DNA of 54,660 nt, taken from Planctomycetota bacterium (GTDB lineage: Bacteria; Planctomycetota; UBA1135; GCA-002686595). The stretch covers positions 1-54,660 of the forward strand of contig JANQEJ010000016.1 of assembly GCA_028278425.1 (NCBI GenBank). Direction: 5' to 3'. This document shows, one piece after another, positions 1 to 8,639 of this stretch. Every line of letters starts with the position of its first letter. Positions within the stretch are counted from its first letter, which is position 1. Made by a program: the position numbers and the translations under genes. The notes beneath the pieces were generated by a model, which made no database searches, was not told where the DNA came from, and saw only the letters and a list, made by a program, of their open reading frames with translations.

Positions 1-55
1 AGACTTTGGAAGAGACCTCTTCCTACGCGCACTCTCCAAGAAACCCGACAGGCCG

Positions 56-1183
56 TCACCGCCCTTGGCCTCGCCGCATGAAAACGGCCAAACTCGAGCC
101 TAGTCGTCTCAGCAAAAAGCTCACAATCATCGAGTCACAGCGTTCGTCGCGCAGTTGTTCTCTCAGGAGGGCCGACAGATTGAGTTGATCGATCTCCGCC
201 TGGATGTGTTCCGGAAGATCGTCGTACTCAATCTCCTCGGCGTAGTCTTCAATACCCGCTTCCTCGAGTAACTCGCGGAACTTGGCCGAAAGGCTCTCTA
301 CTTCGGCTCGCTCTGGCGAGACATCAAAGCGCTCAAGGTACTCTTGCGCTGAGAGGATCAGCGTTTTCTCTGGTTGAAGCGTCAGGCCATGCTTATCAAA
401 GAGGCAGGCCGCTAGCTCCTCAAGGATGTTTCTGGCGTCAACTTCGCTACCGGAGAAGATGCGGTAGTCATCCGAATACCGACAGAATGATTCGCCTGCG
501 CCAAGCAACATGCGGTCGACATCGGCAATGGTGGCCTCGGCCAAGATGCGGGATGCGGCTACGCCGACGGGCAGTCCGTAGGAGACAAGAGAGTTCCAGT
601 TCTTGACCATCCTAAGGACGCACCAGGCCTCGTCGGATTTGTTCGTCGCAGCAGCCACGGCTTGCTCCAATGGATGGAAATACAACCGCGGAAAAAAGTC
701 GGCGATGTCTGTGACTACTACCCAGCCGAACTTACCAGAGGAGGCTTTCGCGCGACATTGACCGTTGAAGGCCGACCAGGTGTAAGCTGGATCGAACATC
801 TGCCCATCGCTGGTGGGCTCGAACCGCCAGCTAAAGACGACCTGCTCTTCCCGGGGGACACGTATCGCCTCGAGTGCCGGTCCGATTCGGCGGATTAGTG
901 AGGAGAATGCCAGGTTTTCAAGCGGGTCTAGCTGAGTGATGTGGCGAAAGGAGACCGGACGCTTCGGTGCGAGAAATCGTCGATAAGGCCGAGGTCCCCA
1001 CTCGCGCATATCTTGCTCCAAGAGCCATGAAGACACGCGATTCCAATCATGTCTGATGGCTTCGTACTCAATCGCCCTGGGCAAGAAGACCGTGTCACCA
1101 AAGCGAGTGGCATGCTCTAAGGCCCAGTCGAGTGACGGCTTATCGAGGTGAACCGCTGTTCCTGGTCTTTCCCAGTCTCTCAT
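56..1183 (-). CDS. Reverse transcriptase of the defence-associated (UG/DRT-like) type, probably truncated at its C-terminus
   Basis: A 375-residue RNA-directed DNA polymerase. The palm carries the first catalytic Asp at about D159 (motif TDIADFF) and the YxDD box as Y236-S-D-D239; the segment GLPVGVAASRILAE between them fits RT motif B. The N-terminus (LDPLENLAFSSL, VVFSWRF) resembles the unknown-group RTs associated with phage defence, as far as I recall them, and I see neither retron NAxxH/VTG motifs nor a group II intron maturase domain. Relatives usually continue past the LLRRLG segment into a long helical C-terminal region. Here the frame closes about 20 residues later, while both other minus-strand frames stay open to the window edge, so a frameshift or truncation is possible. 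The DNA is less GC-rich than its neighbours, which suggests transfer. The ATG at 1183 has no clear ribosome binding site. Confidence 0.8.
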   Translation of the reverse strand: MRDWERPGTAVHLDKPSLDWALEHATRFGDTVFLPRAIEYEAIRHDWNRVSSWLLEQDMREWGPRPYRRFLAPKRPVSFRHITQLDPLENLAFSSLIRRIGPALEAIRVPREEQVVFSWRFEPTSDGQMFDPAYTWSAFNGQCRAKASSGKFGWVVVTDIADFFPRLYFHPLEQAVAAATNKSDEAWCVLRMVKNWNSLVSYGLPVGVAASRILAEATIADVDRMLLGAGESFCRYSDDYRIFSGSEVDARNILEELAACLFDKHGLTLQPEKTLILSAQEYLERFDVSPERAEVESLSAKFRELLEEAGIEDYAEEIEYDDLPEHIQAEIDQLNLSALLREQLRDERCDSMIVSFLLRRLGSSLAVFMRRGQGR

Positions 1184-1572
1184 CGGAGAACTACTGCGAT
1201 TCTGGTTGGATGGCCCAGTTGCTGGGGCTGCGGAGAAGCGCTCAGGAGGACTAGCTCCTTAACGGAGCGCAAGTTCTGGTAGGAGAACACGTGTATACCA
1301 TGAGCGGATACCTCGGTCCAAAGACACACGGTCCAAGCAGGTGGCGACCGACCTCCGCTTCGGCGTCAATGCGCTCTTGATCTCAGCCAGGACGACCGGT
1401 CTCCTCGCCTACGAGGCGGACGGTCAGAGGGCGAATTGACTCGAAGCCGGTCTTGGCTTCCGACTGAGGCGCATTGACATCTCTGGAGCATAGCATGCTC
1501 TGCTGACCGCCGACCAGCTTCACAGTGGACTGCTCGGATGCCTGAACAGGGAAGCCCGCGCGCAGCTTGCTT
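1184..1572. other. Gene-free stretch upstream of the reverse transcriptase
   Basis: 389 bases between the RT start and the end of the next minus-strand gene. No convincing gene was found. A plus-strand frame from about 1290 is open to a TGA at 1437-1439, but it has no convincing start and no recognisable family; it may be a gene remnant. The base composition is mixed, closer to the RT than to the sigma gene. A long hairpin lies at 1238-1270 (separate entry). Defence RTs often have a non-coding RNA next to them, so this is the natural place to look for one. Confidence 0.4.
1238..1270. other. Imperfect hairpin upstream of the RT gene
   Basis: GCGCTC (1238-1243) pairs with GAGCGC (1265-1270). 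The adjoining AGGAG (1244-1248) pairs with CTCCT (1255-1259) around a 6-base loop, leaving a 5-base bulge on one side. That makes 11 base pairs in total. There is no T-tract in either direction, so a simple intrinsic terminator is unlikely. It could be part of a non-coding RNA or an operator. Confidence 0.4.
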
Positions 1573-3594
1573 CTACCAACGAACGACGGCCACTTCGCCG
1601 GGCACGACCCGCAGCCGAACGCGCGAGGTCTCGCGCCCGTCGCGGTAGCAGACCAGCCACTGCGCGAGCTCGCTGACCTCGGCCCGCGGCGAACGGCCGC
1701 CCACGACGGGGAGCTCGCGACCGCGGCGACGCTTGCCGTCGATCTCGAAGCTCATGCGCAGCCGCTCGCCCTCCTCGTCGAGCACCGAGAGCGTGTCCGG
1801 CGCCTCTTCCGGATCGGAGGCCTCGAAGCGGAACGCGCCCTCGCGCACCAACGGTACGTAGAGGTCGCGGCCCGGCTCCTCGGGGGGCAGGTCGACGCGC
1901 CCGCCGGTCCCGTGGCCGTTGAAGCGGATGAAGAGGTCGGTGTGCGGCACGTCGGTGAACACGAAGGCGCCGTCGGGGCCGGTGTGCACCGTCTGGCCGG
2001 TCGTCATCCACGTGCCGCCGTCGTGTTCGTGCTCGACCATGGTGAGCCGGCAGCGGACGTTCTCGAGCGGCGTCCCGTCCAGCCCGACGACCACGCCGTT
2101 GACGACGGGGCGCGGCGGGTCGCTGGAGACGTAGAGCACGTAGCCGCTCGTGCCCGCGGGAAGCGGCTCGCTCTCGGCGATCTCTAGCGTCGAAGAGTTC
2201 CAGGCGCGAATGCGGTACTCGCGCTCCTCCTTCAAGCCGCCGAAGCGGAAGGCGCCGTCGTCGCCGGTCTCCTGAAACGCCACGACGCTCGATGCGCCGG
2301 TCTGCGCGGCGACGTCCTCGGCCGTGATCGGATAGAACGGGCCGCGCGTCACGACGGTGCCGCCGAGGACCTTGACGCGCCAGCCGGCGGCCGGCAGCCC
2401 GCCGCCGTCGACCAGGTAGCCCGAGATCTCGAGCGCCGCGCCGCCGAGGAAGAGCTCGACCGGCTCCAGCGGCTCGTCGGTGTCGAGCACGCGCATGCCG
2501 AAGTTCGCGAGCACCGCGGCCGCGAAGCCCGGCTTCGCGGCGACGAGCGCCGACTCGCGCTGGATGCCTTCGAGGCTCGAGAACCCTCCGCGACCGTAGA
2601 GGTCCTCCGCGTCCAGCGGCATGGTGAACCGCCCGCCGGCGTCGGTCGTCGCGCGCGCCGGTCCGAGCACCACGATGGCCTCGACGGCGGGCGCGCCGTT
2701 CTCGTGAAAGACCCGGCCCTCGACGACGGCGAGGGGCTCTTCCTCCTGTTCCGGTTCCACGCCGGCCGGTTGCGGCGACGGCGCCCCCGCGGCGCTCGCG
2801 TCCGCACCGAGCACGCCCTCGGGCACCGCGACCTGCTCGCGCTCCGCGGCGGCCACCGCCGCGACGTTCGGCCGCCGCAGCGGCGGTTCGGACCCGGACG
2901 GCTCCGGACGGACGACGGTCGGGACCACCGACGCCTCCGCGCCGGTCGATTCGCCGTCGAGCGAGCGGTACCAGACGAACCCCGCGATCGCCGCCGCGAC
3001 CGCCGCCGTGGCGAGCGCCTTGGCGCCCAACAGGTTGCCGCCGAGCCAGGCCGCCGCTCCCGAGGCGTCCGCCGCGTGCAGCGCCGCGACGAGCCCCAGG
3101 CACCACGCGCCCCGGTCGCCGAAGGTTCGGTCCAGCTCCTCCCGCAGAAGCTCCAACCTGCGGCGGAGTCGCGTCTTCACGGTCGCGACCGGCACGCCCT
3201 GCCGCGCCGCGATCTGCGCGGGCTTCAGGCCCTCGTAATAGCGCAGGAAGATCGCCGCCTTGTACGGCTCGCGCAGGCCGTGCACGGCGGCGACCACGCG
3301 ACCCTGCAGCTCGAGCCGCTCGTCCATGTCCTCGTCCGAGGGCGACCCCTCTGGACGCGCCGCCCGCTCCTCGCGCCGCCTGCGCCGCGCCTCGCCGGTC
3401 GCGGTCTTGATCGCGAAGTTGCGGGCGACGCGGGCCAGCCATCCGCGCGGCGAAGCGTCCGAGCGCGGCGGGTTCTCCAGCGCGGCCACCCACGTCTGCT
3501 GCACCAGGTCGTCCGCGCGGTTGGGGTCGACGACCAGGCTCTCGGAGAGACGCCGGAGAAAGGCCTGATGCCGCAGGAGCTCGTCGTGGTTCAT
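1573..3594 (-). CDS. ECF sigma factor fused to a transmembrane segment and extracytoplasmic carboxypeptidase-regulatory-like domains
   Basis: A 673-residue protein. Residues about 8-75 are sigma-70 region 2 (DDLVQQTWVAAL, PRGWLARVARNFAIK) and about 100-155 region 4 (AIFLRYYEGLKPAQIAARQG, VATVKTRLRRRLELLREEL). A hydrophobic segment at about 188-208 is followed by an acidic, proline-rich linker and three or more beta-sandwich stretches of the carboxypeptidase regulatory type (VVEGRVFHENGAPA, DAGGRFTMPL, VNGVVVGLDGTPLENV, GPDGAFVFTDV). The DNA-binding half would be cytoplasmic and the C-terminal 400 residues outside the membrane. A sigma factor that is itself membrane-anchored suggests either release by proteolysis or direct sensing; this fusion type is known from Planctomycetota. 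The gene is divergent from the one starting at 3678. The ATG start gives a normal region 2. Confidence 0.85.
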   Translation of the reverse strand: MNHDELLRHQAFLRRLSESLVVDPNRADDLVQQTWVAALENPPRSDASPRGWLARVARNFAIKTATGEARRRRREERAARPEGSPSDEDMDERLELQGRVVAAVHGLREPYKAAIFLRYYEGLKPAQIAARQGVPVATVKTRLRRRLELLREELDRTFGDRGAWCLGLVAALHAADASGAAAWLGGNLLGAKALATAAVAAAIAGFVWYRSLDGESTGAEASVVPTVVRPEPSGSEPPLRRPNVAAVAAAEREQVAVPEGVLGADASAAGAPSPQPAGVEPEQEEEPLAVVEGRVFHENGAPAVEAIVVLGPARATTDAGGRFTMPLDAEDLYGRGGFSSLEGIQRESALVAAKPGFAAAVLANFGMRVLDTDEPLEPVELFLGGAALEISGYLVDGGGLPAAGWRVKVLGGTVVTRGPFYPITAEDVAAQTGASSVVAFQETGDDGAFRFGGLKEEREYRIRAWNSSTLEIAESEPLPAGTSGYVLYVSSDPPRPVVNGVVVGLDGTPLENVRCRLTMVEHEHDGGTWMTTGQTVHTGPDGAFVFTDVPHTDLFIRFNGHGTGGRVDLPPEEPGRDLYVPLVREGAFRFEASDPEEAPDTLSVLDEEGERLRMSFEIDGKRRRGRELPVVGGRSPRAEVSELAQWLVCYRDGRETSRVRLRVVPGEVAVVRW

Positions 3595-3677
3595 CGTCTG
3601 CCTCCACGAGGAAACCCCACCCGGGGGGGAAGGGGGTCAGCGAAGGGCCAAAAACAGGCGCCTGCTAAGCTGTTGGC

Positions 3678-6428
3678 GTGGAGGCGCCCGTGATCGCTCG
3701 CGTCCTGCTCGTGTTCGCCGCCGCGCTCGGCGCCGCCGGTACGCCCGCGGCGCAGTCCGACGTCCGCTTCGACAAGCGCGCGCACCTCGACGGTTACGAG
3801 GAGGTCTTCTTCTCCGAGTGGAGCGACCTCTACCGGACGGCGGAGTTCGACGCGCTGGAGGGCAAGCGCGTCAGCGCCGAGGAGCTCCGCGCGATCCAGA
3901 CGAAGTGGGTGAACGAGGTCGCGCGCGTCCGCGCCTTCCTCGAGGGTCTCGAGGCCGATCCGCGCGAGTTCTTTCTCTTCCGACTCGAGCGCCGGTTCGC
4001 GAAGCACGGCTACTTTTCGCGCATCACGCTCGAACGCGTCGACGGCGACGGGGTCGTCTTCTACGTGCAGAAGCCCGCCAAGGACGATCCGGCGTACAAG
4101 GCGCGGGTCGCCAAGGAGCGCGGCACGATGGTGGCGCCGCTGCTGCGCCACTTCGAAGAGGAGTACGCGCGGCCCCTCGGCCTGGAGCGGCGCGAGGACC
4201 ACGGCGCGTACGTCCTCGTCGTGCTCGCGAGCCAGGGCGACATGCAGAACTACGCCCGGATCGCGAGCGCGAGCTGGCATTACCGCAGCCAGTCCTACTA
4301 CGACCACAAGCTGCGCATCGGCGTCCTGATGGAGGACCCGTTCGCCGCCAAGCGCACCCCGGTGCAGGTTCTGCAGTCGACGCGGCACGCGCTCGCGCAC
4401 CTGCTCCTCGGCGCGCACGACCGCGCCACGTCGAAGCGCGTCCAGCAGAGCTGGCTCTTCGAGGGGACGGCGGACTACCTGGCGGCCCTCCGCGTCGACG
4501 AGACCGGCAACCTGCAGCGCCGCGACACGCCGGCGGAGGTCCTGCGGCTTCTGGTCGCGACCACGCAGGACCCGGCGAAGCGGCTCAGCCATTACCTGCT
4601 CGTCGAGGAGTTGCTCGCCACGCCGACGTACAGCCACGTCGCGTCGCGGCTCGACCTCGCGGCGCGGAAGCGCGGCGATCCGCTGGACAAGATCGACTAC
4701 TCGGGCGCGTACTACACCTACGTTCGCCAGTCCGCGTTGCTCGCGCACTTCCTGCACGGCGCGCCCTATCGCGAGCGCTTTCTGCGCTACCTCGCGGCCG
4801 AGCTCGCCGGCGAGCCGATCGCGTTCACCGAAGTCGCGGGCACGGCCGACGCGGCGGAGTTCGACCGCGCCTTCCTGCTCCATCTCTACGGCCAGTACCG
4901 CGAAGCTTTCCCCGCGGCTCCGCTCGACGACGGCGCGATCGCGGCGATCGTCGCGCGCGAGGCGGTGGCGGACGAGGCCGCGATCGCGGAGGGCGCCGGC
5001 AAGGTCGTCGCGCCCGCGGAAGCGCCGTGGACGCCCGCGCGCGTGGCGGTGAGCGATGCCGACACGCCGACGCGCTTCGCGGCGGTTCTCGACGCGGCCC
5101 GCCGCGGTCGAACCGCCGCGGCGAACGCGTCGCTCGGCGAGCTCTTGGATGCGGTGAGCGAGCCGAAGCTGCGGGAACGGATCGAGCGCGAGCGCGGGCG
5201 GCTCGCCGCGTGGAACGAGCTGCGTACGGCCTACCTGGAGCACCTTGCCGCGACGGGCGGCGAGCTGCGCTTCCAGCGCGACGGCAAGAACGTGCGCGCG
5301 CCCGTCGAGTCGTTCGACGGCGAACGCGTTCAGCTCGGCAGGAACCGCGCGAAGCTCGACGCGGTCCTCGCCGAGGAGCTCGACCCGCACGCGCTCGCGA
5401 CGCGGATGGGCAAGGCCGACCTCGACGCGCCCGCGTGGGTGCGGATCTATCCCTACGTCCTCGCGGGCGACGCGAAGTGGAAGCGCCTCCTCGACGACTC
5501 GGACGAGGACGGCGCGGCGCTGAAGGCGGACGCCGCGGGCGACTATCCGGACCGGCTGAAGGTCGGCGCGGCGGTGGGGGAGCTGGCCGAGCTCTCCGAA
5601 GTCGAGATCCCCGCGACGCCGGCCGCGGGGAACGCGCTCGTCGAGCGGATCCGTGGCTTCCTGCACGAGTTCGGTGACCTCGCGGTGGTGGAGGCCAAGC
5701 GCGACGACCTGCGGCGCCTCGCCATCCGCGCCCTCGAGGTCGTGTTCGACGTCGAGGGCGCGCCGCAGCTCGTCAAGGGCAAGATGGAGCACGTCCGCGG
5801 CGAGACCGTGAAGCTGACTTACGAGTTCGACGATCCGGAAGAGCTCGAGGACTTCCCCGAGGTCGACTACCTCCAGGGTCGCCACGAGGTCTTCGCGCCG
5901 CTGCAGGACCCCAAGCCGAGCGAGTGCAACGTTCGCGGCGGCAAGCTGATCGGCGTCGGCCGGGGTTGCTACCGCCACGTGCTCGGCTTCGAGGCGCCGA
6001 TGTCCGTGCGCTACTCGATGTCGTTCGGCAAGCCGGCCAGCGACGACATGAGCATCTGGTTCTTCATGGTCGCGATCTGCGACGACGGCAACGAGAGCTT
6101 CGCCTGGGCGATCAACCGCTTCGACCTGGAGGTCGTGAACGACCGCGTCTCGGAGGCGGCCTTCGCCGAGGAGCGCGACGTGATGTACCAGAACTCCGTC
6201 TACAAGATGGAGCTCCGCCACGACGGCGAAACGATCTCGATGTACTACGACGGCAAGCTCCAGCAGTCGCTGCCCTGCGGCGCCCGCAAGAGGGGCGGCG
6301 TGTTCCTCTTCCTGCACTCGGACTTCCCGGTGAGCATCCACCGGATGGAGATCGAGGGGAAGCTCAACGAAGAGCTTCTCGCCGAAGCGCGGGAAGCCTG
6401 GGCGGCCGAGCTCGTCTCGGATTTCTAA
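3678..6428 (+). CDS. Exported DUF1570-like protein with a degenerate metallopeptidase motif
   Basis: A 916-residue protein with a signal peptide (ARVLLVFAAALGAAGTPAAQ). The middle resembles the gluzincin-like DUF1570 family: a histidine pair H237-A-L-A-H241, then WLFEGTADYLA, the position of the third metal ligand. The catalytic Glu of HExxH is Ala here (A238), so peptidase activity is doubtful. The C-terminal third, about 700-916, looks like a beta-sandwich, perhaps sugar- or peptide-binding (YSMSFGKPASDDMSIWFF, YYDGKLQQSLPCG). GTG 3678 is used; GTG 3690 is an in-frame alternative giving a cleaner signal peptide. The next gene starts one base after the stop, so the two are probably co-transcribed. 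Compare the intact relative at 23037. Confidence 0.7.
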   Translation: MEAPVIARVLLVFAAALGAAGTPAAQSDVRFDKRAHLDGYEEVFFSEWSDLYRTAEFDALEGKRVSAEELRAIQTKWVNEVARVRAFLEGLEADPREFFLFRLERRFAKHGYFSRITLERVDGDGVVFYVQKPAKDDPAYKARVAKERGTMVAPLLRHFEEEYARPLGLERREDHGAYVLVVLASQGDMQNYARIASASWHYRSQSYYDHKLRIGVLMEDPFAAKRTPVQVLQSTRHALAHLLLGAHDRATSKRVQQSWLFEGTADYLAALRVDETGNLQRRDTPAEVLRLLVATTQDPAKRLSHYLLVEELLATPTYSHVASRLDLAARKRGDPLDKIDYSGAYYTYVRQSALLAHFLHGAPYRERFLRYLAAELAGEPIAFTEVAGTADAAEFDRAFLLHLYGQYREAFPAAPLDDGAIAAIVAREAVADEAAIAEGAGKVVAPAEAPWTPARVAVSDADTPTRFAAVLDAARRGRTAAANASLGELLDAVSEPKLRERIERERGRLAAWNELRTAYLEHLAATGGELRFQRDGKNVRAPVESFDGERVQLGRNRAKLDAVLAEELDPHALATRMGKADLDAPAWVRIYPYVLAGDAKWKRLLDDSDEDGAALKADAAGDYPDRLKVGAAVGELAELSEVEIPATPAAGNALVERIRGFLHEFGDLAVVEAKRDDLRRLAIRALEVVFDVEGAPQLVKGKMEHVRGETVKLTYEFDDPEELEDFPEVDYLQGRHEVFAPLQDPKPSECNVRGGKLIGVGRGCYRHVLGFEAPMSVRYSMSFGKPASDDMSIWFFMVAICDDGNESFAWAINRFDLEVVNDRVSEAAFAEERDVMYQNSVYKMELRHDGETISMYYDGKLQQSLPCGARKRGGVFLFLHSDFPVSIHRMEIEGKLNEELLAEAREAWAAELVSDF

Positions 6429-6429
6429 G

Positions 6430-7428
6430 ATGGCCGCGATGCTCCGCCTGCTCCCCGTCCTTTTCGCGCCCCTCCTGCTCCCCGCCGACTGGCGGAACCT
6501 TGACGGGAAGCCCTGCCCGAAGCTGGAAGCCGAGGAATGGCTCAACACCGGCGGGGTCACCCCCTCGGTGGAGACGCTGAAGGACCACGTGTACGCCGTG
6601 AGCTTCTTCACGACGACCGAGCCGGCCTGTCTGGCCCGGATCGAGCGGCTGTCGCGCCTGCACGACGCCTACTTCTCGCTCGGCTTCCGCATGATCGTGT
6701 TCTCGAGCGAGCCGGCCGCGCGGCTGCGCAGCGAGTTCGTCGAGCGGCGCGGCGCCACCTTCTGGATCGGCTGCGACCCGAAGGACCGCACGCTCGGCCG
6801 CTTCTCCGACGGCGAGATCCTGATCCCGCACTTCTTCACGGTCGGCGCCGACGGCGTCATCGTCGACGACGAGGAGCCGTCGCCGTCGTGGGTCGAGGAG
6901 CTCCTGTTCAAGCGCTTCGACGAGGGACTCGGGCGCAAGCTGCACGCGAAGCTCGCGAAGGCGGAGCTTGCTTACGAGGGCGCCTGCTACGGAGCGGCGT
7001 GGAAGAAGGCGAAGAAGCTCCAGAAGGACAAGGACGCGACCGTCGCCGCGGACGCGGACCACGTGCGCGAGCGGGTCGAGGCCTTCGCGGCCTTTTACCG
7101 CACTTTCCTCGAGGTGAAGCTCCGGAACGCGAGCTCGGCGGGCGCCTACGGGGACTTGCTGGTCTTCCAGTACCGCTTCGAAGGCATGGACGAGGCGAAG
7201 TGGGCGGCGTCCGAGCGAAAGAAAATCGCCTCCAAGGAGACGATCAAGAACGAGAAGAAGGCCTGGAAGGCCTTCGAGGACGCGCTCAAGAAGGAAGCCA
7301 AGGCCGCGGGCGACGAGAGCCGGCGCGCGGGCGTGCTGGAGGCTTACCGGGAGGTTTCCGCGGAGCACACGCGCGCCTACGCGAGCGCGCTCGCGGACGA
7401 AGCGATCGAACGGCTGCGAAAGCGTTAG
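6430..7428 (+). CDS. Exported thioredoxin-fold protein lacking the CxxC active site
   Basis: A 332-residue protein with a short signal peptide (MLRLLPVLFAPLLLPA). Residues about 24-165 follow the TlpA/redoxin pattern: a strand (YAVSFFTTTEPAC), a helix, a second strand (FRMIVFSSEP), and a likely cis-proline (ILIPHFFTVGADG). Where active members have CxPC, this protein reads E64-P-A-C67, so only the second cysteine remains and disulphide exchange is unlikely. Single-Cys chemistry or a structural role is possible. The C-terminal half is lysine- and alanine-rich and helical, possibly coiled coil. It starts one base after the upstream DUF1570-like gene, making a pair of apparently non-catalytic relatives of enzymes. 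Confidence 0.65.
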   Translation: MAAMLRLLPVLFAPLLLPADWRNLDGKPCPKLEAEEWLNTGGVTPSVETLKDHVYAVSFFTTTEPACLARIERLSRLHDAYFSLGFRMIVFSSEPAARLRSEFVERRGATFWIGCDPKDRTLGRFSDGEILIPHFFTVGADGVIVDDEEPSPSWVEELLFKRFDEGLGRKLHAKLAKAELAYEGACYGAAWKKAKKLQKDKDATVAADADHVRERVEAFAAFYRTFLEVKLRNASSAGAYGDLLVFQYRFEGMDEAKWAASERKKIASKETIKNEKKAWKAFEDALKKEAKAAGDESRRAGVLEAYREVSAEHTRAYASALADEAIERLRKR

Positions 7429-7476
7429 TCGCGCGCGGCACTTGCGCGCCGCGAAGTTGCGTTCGAGAATAGATTC

Positions 7477-7911
7477 GTGAAACAGGTCGAGAGCGCGGTC
7501 ACCGACATCCTTCGCGAGATCATCGAGTTCGAGCTGGCCGGCGTCGTGCGGTTCACGCACTACGCCCTGATGGTCAGCGGCCCGAACCGGATCCCCATCG
7601 TCGAGTTCCTGCAAGGGCAGGCCAACGAGGCGCTGCAGCACGCGATGCGGGCGGGGGAGATCCTCACCGGACTCGGCGGGCACCCGTCGATGCGGATCTC
7701 CGCCATCGACGAGTCGCACCGGCACTCGATGAAGGACATCCTCGAGGAGAGCCACGCCCACGAGCAGCGGGCGATCGAGAAGTACAACAAGCTGCTCGAG
7801 CTCGTCGAGGGCAATAGCGTCTTCCTCGAGGAGTATGCCCGCAGCCAGGTCGCGGCCGAGGAGGAGCACGTGATGGAGCTCACCAAGATGCTGCGCGACC
7901 TCGAGCCCTGA
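7477..7911 (+). CDS. Ferritin-like (bacterioferritin-type) protein
   Basis: A 144-residue four-helix-bundle protein with the spaced Glu/His residues of the ferritin-like diiron fold: EIIEFELAG in helix 1, EALQHAMRAGE in helix 2, EESHAHEQRAIEKYN in helix 3 and AAEEEHVMEL in helix 4. Length and helix pattern match short bacterioferritin/ferritin-like proteins. It would bind or oxidise iron in the cytoplasm; no signal peptide is present. The start is GTG at 7477; no upstream ATG is in frame. Its position just before the cytochrome block could link iron supply to heme-rich proteins, but that is inference. Confidence 0.8.
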   Translation: MKQVESAVTDILREIIEFELAGVVRFTHYALMVSGPNRIPIVEFLQGQANEALQHAMRAGEILTGLGGHPSMRISAIDESHRHSMKDILEESHAHEQRAIEKYNKLLELVEGNSVFLEEYARSQVAAEEEHVMELTKMLRDLEP

Positions 7912-8008
7912 CGCCCCGGACGCGCCGCCGCCCCAGGAGCGCTCAAGACTGGGCTCCGCGCCGGCCGAAAGGGCCGACGGACCACCCGTTCGCGGGCGGC
8001 GGGAGCAT

Positions 8009-8635
8009 TTGGAAGAGGCGCGAGGAAAAGGGGTCGTCGTGGCGGTCCTCGTATGGACCCTCGTCGGGGTGGGCTGCGGGTCCCGGGAGTCCCGGCTCCG
8101 CACCGTGGAGACGGCGCGCGTCGTCACGCCGGTTGACGGAGGCTTCCGCTGGCACGCGACGAGCGAAGAGCGCTTCGGACTGAGGGGCCCGGGGCCCGCG
8201 CAGGTGGCGGAGCTCGCGTACTCCGTCCCCGACGGCTGGCTTCAGGTGGCGCCGACCGCGATGCGCGCGGCCAACTTCCTCGTCGGCGGGGATCCCGAGA
8301 CCGAGTGCTACGTCACGCTCCTCGCCGGCGACGGCGGGGGCGCGCTCGCCAACGCGAACCGCTGGCGGGGGCAGGTCGGGGCTTCGCCGCTGTCGTCGGC
8401 CGACTACGACGCGCTTCCGCGGGTCGCGATGCTCGGCGGGGAGGGCTCGATCGTCGAGGCGGCGGGAACGTTCACGTCGGGAGAGCGGAAGATCGACGAA
8501 GCGCTCCTGATCGGCGCGGTCCGCCTGCTTCCCGACCGCGCGGTCTTCGTCAAGCTGATCGGCCCGCGGGCGAAGGTCGAGCCGGCGCGCGAGGACTTCC
8601 TCGCGTTCTGCCGTTCCCTCGAGCGGAGGGGCTGA
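8009..8635 (+). CDS. Putative lipoprotein of unknown function, first gene of the cytochrome block
   Basis: A 208-residue protein with a basic N-terminus, a hydrophobic stretch and a likely lipobox ending at C23 (LVGVGC). The rest is one compact domain (YSVPDGWLQVAP, GDGGGALANANRWRGQVG) that I cannot assign to a characterised family; I have an impression of similar domains in Planctomycetota and Verrucomicrobiota. The TTG start at 8009 keeps the Lys/Arg needed for a lipoprotein signal and has GGGAG upstream. A GTG at 8039 has a better purine-rich upstream region but would leave a very short signal. It ends 4 bases before resB, so co-transcription is likely. Confidence 0.6.
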   Translation: MEEARGKGVVVAVLVWTLVGVGCGSRESRLRTVETARVVTPVDGGFRWHATSEERFGLRGPGPAQVAELAYSVPDGWLQVAPTAMRAANFLVGGDPETECYVTLLAGDGGGALANANRWRGQVGASPLSSADYDALPRVAMLGGEGSIVEAAGTFTSGERKIDEALLIGAVRLLPDRAVFVKLIGPRAKVEPAREDFLAFCRSLERRG

Positions 8636-8639
8636 CGCG

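Noticed and set aside
1290..1439. Short plus-strand frame ending at TGA 1437
   Set aside because: No convincing start, no ribosome binding site and no recognisable family; at most a remnant.
1..1570. Retron
   Set aside because: The RT lacks the retron NAxxH and VTG motifs, and no msr/msd-like inverted repeats flank it.
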